A DNA stretch of 25,655 nt. It comes from Euryarchaeota archaeon UBA549 (lineage in GTDB: Archaea > Thermoplasmatota > Poseidoniia > Poseidoniales > Poseidoniaceae). Location: contig DAGF01000052.1 of the NCBI GenBank assembly GCA_002495645.1, positions 1 to 25,655 on the forward strand, in the 5' to 3' direction. Made by a program: the position numbers and the translations under genes. The first letter of the stretch is position 1. Every line of letters begins with the position of its first letter. Of this stretch, positions 16,249-25,259 are shown piece after piece. The notes beneath the pieces are model-generated. The model made no database searches. It saw only the letters and a list, made by a program, of their open reading frames with translations, and was not told the origin of the DNA.

Positions 16249-16503
16249 TTAACCACCGCTCACCGGTGGGAGCAAGGCCACTTCAGCCCCGTTCTCCACC
16301 ACCGTATCAATGGCGCACCGGTTTCCATCAATGGCCACTGAGAGGCCAAATGAAATCCATTCGCCCAAGTTCATGCTTTCGACAATTTCCCGAACCGTCG
16401 AACCCGTTGGGACTTCGAGGGTGTGCTTGCGGCCACCAAGTCGTTCAGCGATTGGACCAAAGGCGATGATGCCAATGCTCACCGTGGTGTTGTCCTTGGC
16501 CAT
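16249..16503 (-). CDS. MoaD/ThiS-family ubiquitin-like sulfur carrier
   Basis: 84 residues ending in PPVSGG, the di-glycine tail that is adenylated and thiocarboxylated by an E1-like enzyme. A beta-grasp pattern is seen: IAFGPIAERLGG, then GSTVREIVESMNL, then VALLPPVSGG. The carrier donates sulfur for molybdopterin, thiamin or tRNA thiolation, or acts as an archaeal SAMP. No moeB/moaE neighbour lies in view, so the pathway is open. Divergent from the ABC ATPase gene; the tail needs no processing because it ends in GG. Confidence 0.88.
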   Translation of the reverse strand: MAKDNTTVSIGIIAFGPIAERLGGRKHTLEVPTGSTVREIVESMNLGEWISFGLSVAIDGNRCAIDTVVENGAEVALLPPVSGG

Positions 16504-16522
16504 GAGACGCCTTTCGGGCAGG

Positions 16523-16532
16523 GATTTATGAA
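16523..16532 (+). promoter_or_regulatory. TATA-like box for the ABC exporter operon
   Basis: ATTTATGAAG, about 23-31 bases before the ATG at 16555, fitting an archaeal promoter with a leaderless or short-leader start. An in-frame ATG at 16528 falls within the box, which is one reason to prefer 16555. Confidence 0.35.
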
Positions 16533-16554
16533 GTCAATTCCCTTTGGTGAAACC

Positions 16555-17259
16555 ATGACCCCTGCGCTTCAAGCGAGCCAACTATGGAAACTCTACCAGG
16601 CAGGGGAATCCACCGTTGAAGCTGTTCGTGGTGTCGATGTCGTGGTCCAGCCCGGAGAAATGGTGGCGGTGATGGGCCCTTCCGGCTGCGGAAAAACAAC
16701 GCTGCTCAACATTCTCTCGGGGATTGACGAGCCGACCTCGGGCATGGTTGCTGTGAACGGCCAACCCCTTTACGGCATTTCAGACGATGCTCGCACCGAT
16801 TTGCGAGGCAAGCACTTTGGCTTCATCTTTCAAGACTTTAATCTCCTCCCTGTTCTCTCCGCTGTGGAGAACGTGGAATTGCCTCTGCTGCTCAACGGCT
16901 ACGCTCCTCAAGAGGCGCGACAACAGGCGATGAAGGCCTTGGGTCGGGTTGGACTGGGCGACCGAAGCGAACACCGTCCCGCAGAACTTTCCGGTGGCCA
17001 GCAACAACGTGTGGCCGTGGCTCGAGCCATTGTCCACCAACCCTCCATCATCCTGTGTGATGAGCCCACTGGGAATTTGGACAACACCACGTCAGGCGAG
17101 GTCATGGCCTTGCTCACCGAGATGAACCAAACACAGCAGACGACCTTTCTCATCGTCACCCACGATGCCAACATCGCTTCGTTGTGTCAGCGAACCATCA
17201 CCATGAGTGACGGCTCCATTCTGACCGATGATGGTTCTTCACCAACTGAGGAGGAATGA
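16555..17259 (+). CDS. ABC transporter ATP-binding protein, LolD/MacB type
   Basis: 234 residues from ATG 16555 (an in-frame ATG at 16528 is possible but lies in the predicted TATA box). All motifs are intact: Walker A GPSGCGKTT, Q-loop in FIFQDFNLLPVLS, signature LSGGQQQRVAVARA, Walker B IILCDEPTGNLD and H-loop VTHD. The class is that of exporters/mechanotransmitters such as MacB, LolD and FtsE. The stop overlaps the permease ATG (ATGA, 17256-17259), so the two are translationally coupled and form one complex. Confidence 0.95.
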   Translation: MTPALQASQLWKLYQAGESTVEAVRGVDVVVQPGEMVAVMGPSGCGKTTLLNILSGIDEPTSGMVAVNGQPLYGISDDARTDLRGKHFGFIFQDFNLLPVLSAVENVELPLLLNGYAPQEARQQAMKALGRVGLGDRSEHRPAELSGGQQQRVAVARAIVHQPSIILCDEPTGNLDNTTSGEVMALLTEMNQTQQTTFLIVTHDANIASLCQRTITMSDGSILTDDGSSPTEEE

Positions 17260-20200
17260 GCGTGCTGTTCTGGCTGGTGTCGGCCGGGGTCTTTGTTCTG
17301 CTTCTCAGCATCGTTTCGGTTGTCACCGCTCGCAGATGGCGCGAGTGGTCGTGGGGCCAGCGTGTGCTCTTGTTGCTCACGGGGCCTGTGGACGGGCTTC
17401 TGGTCGGACTTATTCTCGCTTGGTTGGGCGCTTCGGACCTGACCGTTGCTGCTGGCGCCGTTTTGTTCGGTACGATGTCGATGCTTTTTGTTCAACCACT
17501 CCTGGTGCCCCAACGTCTCTTGGTGTGGCGTCTTGCAAAGGAAAACATACGCCGAAGGAAACGGCAATCAGCCTTGATGATCGCTGGTTTAGTCATCGCC
17601 TCGAGCATCATCACCTCGTCCTTGGTGGTGGGGGATTCTCTTGACGCCACCGTCAGTCAAGAAGTCAGTGCGGCGTGGGGGCAGACCGATGTGCTCATCG
17701 CCGGTATTGACCCGATGACGGGCGTCGCCGTAGCGTACGATGAGGCTCTTGCCGAACGGTTTTGGCAGTCGCTTTCGTCCGACCCGACCTTGAGTGAAGG
17801 CCTTGAAGGTCGGCAATACGGCGTGTACTCAACGGTGAGTTTGGCGGCCGAAAACGGGTTGGCGGAACCCTCTGTGCCTCTGTTTGCACGCAATGCGAGC
17901 GTGGACGATGAAGGCGTCTGGGCTCCGCTGGATCCATCCGCCGGCATGCGATTTTCGGACATCAAGGCGGTGAACGGTCAAGGCGACACCCTTCACGTGG
18001 TGCTCAACGCCGCTGCTGCCGATGTCCTTGAGGTCGGAAGGGGCGACCTGCTCCAACTTGGGGCCTTTGTTTCCGACGAGGGCCAACGCGTTCGCACTTC
18101 CTCTTCTGTGCGGATTCACGCCGTTGTTCCAAACGAGGGACAAGGTGCCATGGCAGGCACGCAGTCCCCTGCGGTCTTCACCGACCTTGAGAGCGCCCAA
18201 ACGCTGCTCGGCTTGGAGGGCAGCATCACGCGTGTATCCCTTGCTTACGGTTCAAGTGTCGAAGATGGGGCTTTGCGCGCTGCACTTCCTGGCGTGGAAG
18301 CGAAGATGAACGCCTCGCTCACGGCGGAGGATGTCGGCGTGGTGTGGACCCTTGACGAGGCAACCGCCTCCTTGACGGTCTCCTCAAGTTCAGGTTTGCA
18401 ACGCATTGCTGGTGAAGACGTGGTGGCGCTGCGAGAAAACAAGTCCATGCTCTACCCAGAGGCTGGGCTGCTTGAAGTGCTCCAGGTGCCGCTCATCGAT
18501 GTCGAGCATGATGATGAAGCGTTGTTGACGCTGGCCGACACCGACGTCACCCAACTGCGATTGGGTGCTGAGGCTTGGTGGCATGTGGCGTTGACGGGAA
18601 TCGGTTTTGAGCCGCTTGACAGCGGCGATGCTTGGCTTTGGCAGGCTGATGAAGGCCAGCGTTTGGTGGACGTTGCGTGGACCGAAGATGCTTCTGCTGC
18701 AGTCTATCTTGATGATGAGAACATCCACCTCGCCGATGTGTTCCTTGAAGATGAAGAAGAGCGAGCGTCGTATGAACCCGCCCTGCCTCCGGTTGCGGTT
18801 GACGGCAAGGACGATGCCTGGTGGGTGTTATCCTCTGACGGCGCATCACTTGAACTGCATGAATTCGACCAAAACCTCTCCTTGCAAGCGAGCCAAGCCG
18901 TTTCTGTGTCCCTCCCGAGCACCGTCCTTGGCTATGATGTGCGAGCGGATGACGTCCTCCACCTCCGCATTGAAGGCCTTCTGGACACCCAATATTACCG
19001 GTCAACCGACGGTACTGACTTTGTGGAGGTCGATGCATCCGATTGGCCCAGTGAATCATCAAACGCTCCGGAAAACATTCCGGATGCGTGCAATGGCGTC
19101 GCCGCCATCACGCTCGATGCAGAACGCCTTTTGTGCACCTTTGAGCACGGCGTCTTGCGTTGGAACATTGGTCATGGGATGGTGGAGAGCGTTCGTCTCC
19201 CCGTCCTTTCCGACGCTGCCGGCTTTGGCCGTCTTCCCCAAATGGTCCTCGCCTTTGGTGGAGAAGACGCCGCCTTGGAGGTGGAAGAAGGACAGGTGCT
19301 GACATCGGCACGCCTTGATGCGCTCAACTTCACGAACGATTCTTCGCTTTCCATGACCGGCGTGCTACCCTATGCCTACGGCAACGACACGGCCACTGTG
19401 CTCCTGCACGGAGGGACGTACACGTCGGTTGAAGGGTTTGACCAACTCGCCGATTTGGATGCGGTGGTCTTGGGGCTTGTCTCTCTTGCTGATGCAGAAG
19501 TTCTGGCACTGGCTGAGGCCGATGACCGTTCTTTGTTGATGTTTTCTGGTTCTGGTTTCGGTTCGGAAAACGCATCGTCCACGCTTGCGATTCAAGCCTG
19601 GTTTGACCAGCAAAGTGGGCTTGATGACGTCCACCTTCGCGTGCAAGCCGTTCAACTCGATGCGAGCGAACAGGCCGAGGCGTCCTCTGGGGCTTTATCG
19701 GCCATGTTCCTCGTGTTTGGTACCTTCACCATGGCCGCCGGGGTGTTGCTTTCTCTGACCATCATCATGCTCTTGGCGGATGTACGCCGAACTGAACTCG
19801 CAGCCGTCCGGGCCTTGGGTTTGCGTCGCAGCGATGCGCGGGCTCTCTTCGTTTACGAGGGTGCACTCCTCGCCTTTGTCTCCGGTGGATTCGGTTCGGT
19901 GCTTGGTTTGGGCTTGGCGTGGCTCATCTCGGTTGGCTTCTCCACCATCTTCTCCTCGGTGGGCGCCCAACAATTCGTTTTCTCGTGGACATTGGATTCC
20001 TTCTTGGCCGGCTGGATTTGGGGGGCGCTCCTGGCGTTGATCTTGTTGTGGTCGAGCGCCGTGTTCAACGCACAGCTGAACATCGTTCGAGCACTCCGCG
20101 GGGCGCGCCCTATGCTGAAGCGTGGTGTGCCTTGGGGCGTCTTCTTGCTGCAAGTTATCGCCTTCGGGCTGATCGGTTTGTGCACGCTTGGCTTGCTTCT

Positions 20201-21845
20201 TTTCGGTCTTGAGGGTGGCTTGTCCTATGCCTCCTACATCCTCTTGGGTGTGGGCTTGATTTTGTTGCTCACGCCGCTGTTCACTTGGCAACTGCCTGTT
20301 CTGCTCAACCGAAATCAGCCCGTGAACCGTTGGACCCGATACGCTGCTCGCAACACCCTCGGAGCAATCGGTGTGCTGTTTTTGCTGTGGACGTTGGCCC
20401 TCGCACCGATAGACCCGCTCCGACAGAACATGGACCCCAACGAATTAGCCTTCATTGTCCTTGGCCTCCTCCAAGTCTTCGCCGGGGTGCTGGTGTTGAC
20501 CAGCATCGCCCCCCAAGTCGTCGGTTGGTTGGCTAAGCGTTCGTGGATGACCCGTCGAACCGGGCCGGTCGGCTCCGTTGCCTTAGCGCATCCATTGGCC
20601 CATCCCGTTCGCACGGCTGTGGTGATGGGGATGTTTTCCATCACGATGTTTTCCGTGGTGGTCTTGGCGGGCTACACCGAGCAATTTGACACCTATTCCT
20701 CAGATTTCGTCGAAGAAGCTGAAGGTGAATTTGAGTTGTTGTTAACCTCAACCCGCTCCCGGCCCATCGATTTGTCCTCCAACCCATCAGAGTGGGGCAT
20801 TGACCACGCAGCCATGAGCAACATCGATGCGGTGGGCGGTGTCTATCGCTCACCGGTTCATCTTGAAGACGTTGAAGGGGAGCGTATGCCGTATATTCTC
20901 CGAGGCGTTGATGACGGTTTTATTCAACACGGGGGTCTTCCGCTTCACGCTTGGGATACGAGCCTTGGAAACACGTCTGATGAGGCTTGGATTTCGATTT
21001 CAAATTTCGAAAACATCGTGTTTTTGGACGCTTCGTTTGGCCTCGAATCAACGGCGGATGGAACCACCCTGGTGCCCCTTCAATTTTCAATTGGAGATTC
21101 AATTTCTCTAATTGATTTTTCAAACCCAAAAAACACCCGAGAAATGACCGTTGGCGGCTTCCTCAAACAGTCATCTTACATCTTCTCCCCCGGAGTTTGG
21201 ATGAACGGCGAAGTCGTCGCCGAACAATTCGGTGGAGAGATGACAAGGATGTATGTGAGCGTCGCCCCGGATTCACTTCCAGGCGTGGACCACGAACGGC
21301 AGGACCTCCCTGCTCAAGGAAAGTCAACCGAAGTCCGGGAAGCAGCCAGCGAACTTGAAGGGGTGCTGGATGTTGAATTGGCCTCAAAGAACGTCAACGT
21401 TCAGACCGTCGCCGAAGAAATTTCGATCATCCAGTCGCTGGTTCTTGCCATCTTGTCCCTGTTTGAGGGCTACCTTGCTTTGGGTTTGCTGGTGGGCGTG
21501 GCGGGAATTGGAGTCGTGACGGTTCGAAACGTGAGCGAACGGCGTGCCACCATCGGTATGCTCAGGGCGGTGGGCTTCCGTCAGCGACACGTGCTTCGAC
21601 TCTTTTCTCTGGAGGTTTCCTGGGTGGCGCTGCTTGGTATGCTCAACGGTTTTGTCATCGGCTACGGGTTCCATGTGGTTCTCTACAAAGCCATCTGGGA
21701 GGATGAAGGTGCCGTGTTTTCCTTCCCTTGGGCTGGCACCTTGGGGCTGTTCTTCCTCGGTTGGTTCATCGTACTCATCACCACCTTCATCCCCGTTCGC
21801 CAAGCCTCCAAAATTCCACCCTCTGCTGCGCTGCGTAGTGCGTGA
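17256..21845 (+). CDS. Giant FtsX/MacB-type ABC transporter permease with propeller-like insertion
   Basis: 1529 residues, well above the usual 400-1000 for this family. Three hydrophobic segments open it (about 3-24, 38-58, 64-82), then the standard first helix (about 106-126, SALMIAGLVIASSIITSSLV) and a MacB-type extracellular domain to about 370. From about 400 to 800 comes a region of repeated beta-strand phrases (DDEALLTLADTDVTQLRLG; DAWWVLSSDGASLELHEF; RLLCTFEHGVLRWNIGHG) that looks like a propeller or similar sheet repeats. The first FtsX domain starts at about 817 (MFLVFGTFTMAAGVLL, later RALGLRRSDARAL); the second ends the protein (about 1390-1529; RNVSERRATIGMLRAVGFRQ). SD GAGGAGG precedes the ATG. 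Substrate unknown; surface proteins or lipoproteins are plausible. Confidence 0.9.
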   Translation: MSVLFWLVSAGVFVLLLSIVSVVTARRWREWSWGQRVLLLLTGPVDGLLVGLILAWLGASDLTVAAGAVLFGTMSMLFVQPLLVPQRLLVWRLAKENIRRRKRQSALMIAGLVIASSIITSSLVVGDSLDATVSQEVSAAWGQTDVLIAGIDPMTGVAVAYDEALAERFWQSLSSDPTLSEGLEGRQYGVYSTVSLAAENGLAEPSVPLFARNASVDDEGVWAPLDPSAGMRFSDIKAVNGQGDTLHVVLNAAAADVLEVGRGDLLQLGAFVSDEGQRVRTSSSVRIHAVVPNEGQGAMAGTQSPAVFTDLESAQTLLGLEGSITRVSLAYGSSVEDGALRAALPGVEAKMNASLTAEDVGVVWTLDEATASLTVSSSSGLQRIAGEDVVALRENKSMLYPEAGLLEVLQVPLIDVEHDDEALLTLADTDVTQLRLGAEAWWHVALTGIGFEPLDSGDAWLWQADEGQRLVDVAWTEDASAAVYLDDENIHLADVFLEDEEERASYEPALPPVAVDGKDDAWWVLSSDGASLELHEFDQNLSLQASQAVSVSLPSTVLGYDVRADDVLHLRIEGLLDTQYYRSTDGTDFVEVDASDWPSESSNAPENIPDACNGVAAITLDAERLLCTFEHGVLRWNIGHGMVESVRLPVLSDAAGFGRLPQMVLAFGGEDAALEVEEGQVLTSARLDALNFTNDSSLSMTGVLPYAYGNDTATVLLHGGTYTSVEGFDQLADLDAVVLGLVSLADAEVLALAEADDRSLLMFSGSGFGSENASSTLAIQAWFDQQSGLDDVHLRVQAVQLDASEQAEASSGALSAMFLVFGTFTMAAGVLLSLTIIMLLADVRRTELAAVRALGLRRSDARALFVYEGALLAFVSGGFGSVLGLGLAWLISVGFSTIFSSVGAQQFVFSWTLDSFLAGWIWGALLALILLWSSAVFNAQLNIVRALRGARPMLKRGVPWGVFLLQVIAFGLIGLCTLGLLLFGLEGGLSYASYILLGVGLILLLTPLFTWQLPVLLNRNQPVNRWTRYAARNTLGAIGVLFLLWTLALAPIDPLRQNMDPNELAFIVLGLLQVFAGVLVLTSIAPQVVGWLAKRSWMTRRTGPVGSVALAHPLAHPVRTAVVMGMFSITMFSVVVLAGYTEQFDTYSSDFVEEAEGEFELLLTSTRSRPIDLSSNPSEWGIDHAAMSNIDAVGGVYRSPVHLEDVEGERMPYILRGVDDGFIQHGGLPLHAWDTSLGNTSDEAWISISNFENIVFLDASFGLESTADGTTLVPLQFSIGDSISLIDFSNPKNTREMTVGGFLKQSSYIFSPGVWMNGEVVAEQFGGEMTRMYVSVAPDSLPGVDHERQDLPAQGKSTEVREAASELEGVLDVELASKNVNVQTVAEEISIIQSLVLAILSLFEGYLALGLLVGVAGIGVVTVRNVSERRATIGMLRAVGFRQRHVLRLFSLEVSWVALLGMLNGFVIGYGFHVVLYKAIWEDEGAVFSFPWAGTLGLFFLGWFIVLITTFIPVRQASKIPPSAALRSA

Positions 21846-21897
21846 AAAATATCCGATTTGAGGTTGTTCAATTCACTTACAAAAAAATTGCACCATT

Positions 21898-21976
21898 GGG
21901 TGAGTCAAAGCGCAGGATAATCGCCGAAAACAAGCGAAAAACGCTGAAAAACGCCCTTTTTCTCGCTGACTCACCC
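21898..21976. repeat. Perfect 10-base inverted repeat upstream of the surface-protein promoter
   Basis: GGGTGAGTCA at 21898-21907 and TGACTCACCC at 21967-21976, perfect complements 59 bases apart. The right arm ends 9 bases before the TATA box. The arms could be binding sites for a dimeric regulator or the ends of a looped region. In archaea sites just upstream of TATA often bind activators. Confidence 0.6.
21926..21955 (+). repeat. Three tandem 10-base A-tract repeats
   Basis: GAAAACAAGC, GAAAAACGCT, GAAAAACGCC begin at 21926, 21936 and 21946: the same unit at an exact 10-base step, close to one helical turn, so the A-tracts are phased and the DNA may be bent. A T-run follows at 21957-21961 (CCCTTTTTC), which may also end transcription of the permease gene. 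Confidence 0.6.
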
Positions 21977-21985
21977 TGCCCATAG

Positions 21986-21993
21986 TATAAATA
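21986..21993 (+). promoter_or_regulatory. TATA box of the surface-protein gene
   Basis: TATAAATA, preceded by CATAG, a good archaeal TATA box. The ATG is 54 bases downstream, so a 5' leader of about 25-30 bases is expected, which would begin just before the stem-loop at 22015. GGCGTGGG lies at 22002-22009. Confidence 0.7.
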
Positions 21994-22014
21994 CGACGCA
22001 TGGCGTGGGGAGGG

Positions 22015-22035
22015 ATACCGAACCTTCGGGGGTAT
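22015..22035 (+). other. Leader stem-loop of the surface-protein mRNA
   Basis: ATAC-CGAA-CC-TTCG-GGG-GTAT: two paired segments (ATAC/GTAT, CGAA/TTCG) with a three-base bulge. It ends 4 bases before the ATG. It would sit near the 5' end of the transcript and could protect it or affect translation. A stem-loop at the same distance from TATA occurs before the next gene at 25604-25618. Confidence 0.5.
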
Positions 22036-22039
22036 AGAC

Positions 22040-25000
22040 ATGAAGAATATGACACCTGTAATCCTCGTGATGTTGTTGCTGACGAGTTTCCTCGCCGGCA
22101 TGGACATGCACGAGCTAGAAGAACAAGTGGTAATCGAGGAAACCGGCGCACGCTCTGGAGCGGACGCGACGGTGGTTGCCATCACAACGCCAAAAGAAAC
22201 CACGTGCAACGACCAGGGTTGCCGCAACACCTTGCAAGTGGGCGAAGAAACGACGTTCGCCGCCTACATCAAGAACGACGGAACCGCAGACATCACTGAG
22301 ATGTCCTACTCGGTTACCGTCTACCTCACGGATTCAAGCCGTGCTGTTGGCGATGTTGCCAAAGACGCAAATGGCAACGACCTCATCTGGTCCAACACCG
22401 ACGTGATGTGCGATGACGCATCCGTTTGTCTTTACGACGGAAGCACTGACCCACTCACCGCAGGTTCCTTCCTCGGAGGGGGCAAATCCACCCTTCAACT
22501 CCCAAGCGGCGGGGGCGATATCACATGGACGCCTATCCGTGGCGAGTACATGGTCTCAATCTCGGTCGGCGCTCCCGGCGACGTGGACACGGCCAACAAC
22601 GCCGAACTCGTGTACGTTCTTGTCGAAGACTGGTACGATGTTGAAGTTGACCTCGTTTGGGTTGCCGACCTTGGCAACGGCGCGGAAGAACTTGAATCCT
22701 CAAGTTTCGATGCCAGTTCCACCGAAGGCGACATTGATTTCAAGTTGAAGGTCACCGCTGACGGCTCTGACACCTTTGACCCACGAAACGTCACCGTTCG
22801 TGTTGCTTTCACCCAAGGTAGTCAAGCCACCGGGACCCTCGGAGGCCAAACGTTGACCATCAACGATGTGGTTGCTGGAACCGATGCAACCGTGGACACC
22901 TACCAAAACGAAACGGACCCGAACGCAACCACAACCGATACCCGTAAGGTCCTCTCCTACCAGACAACGTGGGAATTGTCCGGATCTGTCACGCCAGGAA
23001 CCGCATCAGATGCCTCGTGGGAATTGACGGCGGAAATCGTCGAATACACCATGTACGGTCAGTACGAAGAATGCGTTGAGTCTTCGGATGCCACCGAAGG
23101 AAATGAAAACGTTACCACCTGGAACAACCTCTGCGAGGTTCCACAGGAAGGCGATGACCGTCCGAGGACGGACTCCGATATGATCTCGGGAAGCAGCGAT
23201 GTCTACGACGACATTCGCATCTCACGCATGGGTATCTACCAAGGCTACAACTCTGATTGTACCGGTGCCGCTTCCACCTTCACGCAGGAAGGCGAGGACG
23301 GCGACCTCAACGTCGGTTGTTCCTTGATTTACGCAGATGTCGAACACCGCGGCAGCAAGATGACCAAGGAATACGGTTGGAACGTCTCCTACACCGTTTC
23401 TCTTGATGGCAACCAACTGGACAGCGGCGTGCTCACGGAATGTCTCCAAGGCACCGACATGCCCTACTCTTGGGCTCCATTGGGCATCATGGGCGGTTCG
23501 GTCTGTATGTTCACCACCATGGAACCCGGACAGTACACCATCGACTTCAGCCTCCACATGAACGAGAAGTCCAGCACGGACACCGACCCAGTTCCCTGGT
23601 CCGGTGGAACGGACATGCGCACCAGCAACAACGATGTCACCATGATTGTTGACGTCATCAACAACCTCCCGGTCATCACCTCCTTCGAGTTGACTTCGGA
23701 CCTCCCGATCGTCGTTGGTCAAGAAGCGCCACTTGTCTTTGCCGTTTCTGCCTTTGACGTGGACGACCCGTCGGGCGATGGTCTCAACTTCAACTACACC
23801 TACCCAGGTGGCTGGATTGATGGTTGCGCAGGAAGCCAAGCATCGGGCGCCACCGTCTGTACCACGCCCGTCTTCCCCAGCTTCATCGGCAACTTCCCGG
23901 TGACCGTTGTCGTCACTGACGAACACGGCGGCGAAGTGTCCAAGGAAATCGACCACTTTGTTTGGAACAGCGTGGTCGCTACCGCCACCAGCGATGCTGG
24001 TGTTGAAATCCAATACAGCGTGAACTACAGCGGTGTGTCTGAATTCAGCATCACCACGTTCACCGACGCCAACGCTGCTGATTACGCAGAAGAACAACTC
24101 GAAGGCTACACTGGAACCTACGCAGCCGTTGCGGCTCTGGACTACGCACCGAGCTTCACCAAGGACAGCAGCGAAGTGCTGGATCAAACCGTTTCGGTGA
24201 TCGTTGCCAAGGACCTCGGAGCAACATCGCTATGGTACATTGACAGCAACAGCAAGTGGGTCATCCTGTCCGACGCTGCTACCGATGTTGACGCAACAAC
24301 GGAGAAGTTCACCTACGTGGTGCCAAGCGACCTCCCCATCATGGGCCCCGGTAAGATGATTCTCATGGGAGGCGAACTCGCCCAGGCCACCGTCCCTGAT
24401 GCCGCTGTTAGCGGATTTGACGCTGAAGCAACCCGTGGTGGAGCCATCGCCATGTCGTGGGATATCACTGGAACATTGCTGTCCTCGGACAGCATCCGTG
24501 TTTGCGTGAGCCCAGGTCAAGCCCTCAGTCTTCCTGACTGTGCCGGCGCCTTCAACACCACCGTGGCCGACGAAGACCGCTCCTACACCTACAGTGGTTC
24601 TCAAACCACTCACGGTGAGACCTACCATGTTGAAGTGGCCGTCTGCAACGAGCAAGGTTGTTCCACGCCTGGAATTAAGGATGTCACGGCCGACAAGCAA
24701 GTCGACGGTGATGTGGCAGCCAGCAACTTCGGTGTTAGCGCTCAAGACGACACGTGGGTCTTCACCTGGGAAATCACCGGTGATACCAGCGATGTTGCCA
24801 TGTGGCACGTGTGCTGGTCCACTGAGGACTTCACGGTTGGTGGAATGCCTATGGGCGCTGATTTCTGTCCAGGCACCATGGGCGCCGATGCCACCACGTT
24901 GACCGTTGACATGCCTGCCATCCGCACGGGTCAAGAATACTTCTTCACCGCTGTGCCCATGGACAACCTCGGCAACATGAACGCCGCAGCCTCGATGAAC

Positions 25001-25210
25001 TCCATCACCGACACGCGCATTGCTGACAACAGCAATGATAACGACGGTACCGGCACCATCGGCGACACCGGCGATGATACCTCATCCAGCGTTCCAACCT
25101 GGACCTGGGGCCTCATCGGTGGCGTTGTCATCGTGGCGTTCATCGCTGGAGCATTCATCCTCTCCCGTGGAGACGGTGAAGGCGGCGAAGGCAAGGACTG
25201 GGATTACTGA
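22040..25210 (+). CDS. Large secreted, membrane-anchored surface protein with Ig/FN3-like domains
   Basis: 1056 residues. A signal peptide is clear (MTPVILVMLLLTSFLAG, cut near 20). The mature part is acidic and beta-rich: a CARDB-like domain (about 45-190; VGEETTFAAYIKNDGTADI), further beta domains, a PKD-like domain (about 540-640; LPVITSFELTSD ... VVVTDEHGGEV), and two FN3-like domains (about 790-890 and 893-990; SWDITGTLLSSDSIRVCVSP; YHVEVAVCNEQGCSTP). An Asp/Ser/Asn/Thr linker leads to one membrane helix (about 1019-1042) and a short acidic tail ending KDWDY. Several N-x-S/T sequons are present (NVTVRV, NETDPNATT, NYTYP, NYSGV). Cys pairs (TCNDQGC) suggest disulfides. No PGF-CTERM motif. 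A major envelope or S-layer-like component is likely; strongly C-ending codon use suggests high expression. Confidence 0.88.
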   Translation: MKNMTPVILVMLLLTSFLAGMDMHELEEQVVIEETGARSGADATVVAITTPKETTCNDQGCRNTLQVGEETTFAAYIKNDGTADITEMSYSVTVYLTDSSRAVGDVAKDANGNDLIWSNTDVMCDDASVCLYDGSTDPLTAGSFLGGGKSTLQLPSGGGDITWTPIRGEYMVSISVGAPGDVDTANNAELVYVLVEDWYDVEVDLVWVADLGNGAEELESSSFDASSTEGDIDFKLKVTADGSDTFDPRNVTVRVAFTQGSQATGTLGGQTLTINDVVAGTDATVDTYQNETDPNATTTDTRKVLSYQTTWELSGSVTPGTASDASWELTAEIVEYTMYGQYEECVESSDATEGNENVTTWNNLCEVPQEGDDRPRTDSDMISGSSDVYDDIRISRMGIYQGYNSDCTGAASTFTQEGEDGDLNVGCSLIYADVEHRGSKMTKEYGWNVSYTVSLDGNQLDSGVLTECLQGTDMPYSWAPLGIMGGSVCMFTTMEPGQYTIDFSLHMNEKSSTDTDPVPWSGGTDMRTSNNDVTMIVDVINNLPVITSFELTSDLPIVVGQEAPLVFAVSAFDVDDPSGDGLNFNYTYPGGWIDGCAGSQASGATVCTTPVFPSFIGNFPVTVVVTDEHGGEVSKEIDHFVWNSVVATATSDAGVEIQYSVNYSGVSEFSITTFTDANAADYAEEQLEGYTGTYAAVAALDYAPSFTKDSSEVLDQTVSVIVAKDLGATSLWYIDSNSKWVILSDAATDVDATTEKFTYVVPSDLPIMGPGKMILMGGELAQATVPDAAVSGFDAEATRGGAIAMSWDITGTLLSSDSIRVCVSPGQALSLPDCAGAFNTTVADEDRSYTYSGSQTTHGETYHVEVAVCNEQGCSTPGIKDVTADKQVDGDVAASNFGVSAQDDTWVFTWEITGDTSDVAMWHVCWSTEDFTVGGMPMGADFCPGTMGADATTLTVDMPAIRTGQEYFFTAVPMDNLGNMNAAASMNSITDTRIADNSNDNDGTGTIGDTGDDTSSSVPTWTWGLIGGVVIVAFIAGAFILSRGDGEGGEGKDWDY

Positions 25211-25234
25211 TCCCTGACCGTGCTGAAGCACATC

Positions 25235-25249
25235 CACCTCACTGAGGTG
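25235..25249 (+). terminator. Stem-loop after the surface-protein gene
   Basis: CACCTC-ACT-GAGGTG, a perfect 6-pair hairpin 24 bases after the stop. No T-run follows directly, so on its own it may stabilise the 3' end rather than terminate. Confidence 0.4.
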
Positions 25250-25259
25250 TACAACGCTG

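Noticed and set aside
21946..21962. GAAAAACGCCCTTTTTC read only as the permease terminator
   Set aside because: The stem is all A-T pairs and weak, and the sequence is better explained as the third phased repeat plus a T-run; a terminator role remains possible but is not listed alone.
23222..24187. 321-residue minus-strand frame within the surface-protein gene
   Set aside because: It results from codon bias of the plus-strand gene; no promoter, no SD and no domain.
25150..25210. PGF-CTERM archaeosortase signal at the end of the surface protein
   Set aside because: The PGF tripeptide is missing; the tail after the helix is acidic (GEGGEGKDWDY), not a basic sorting tail.
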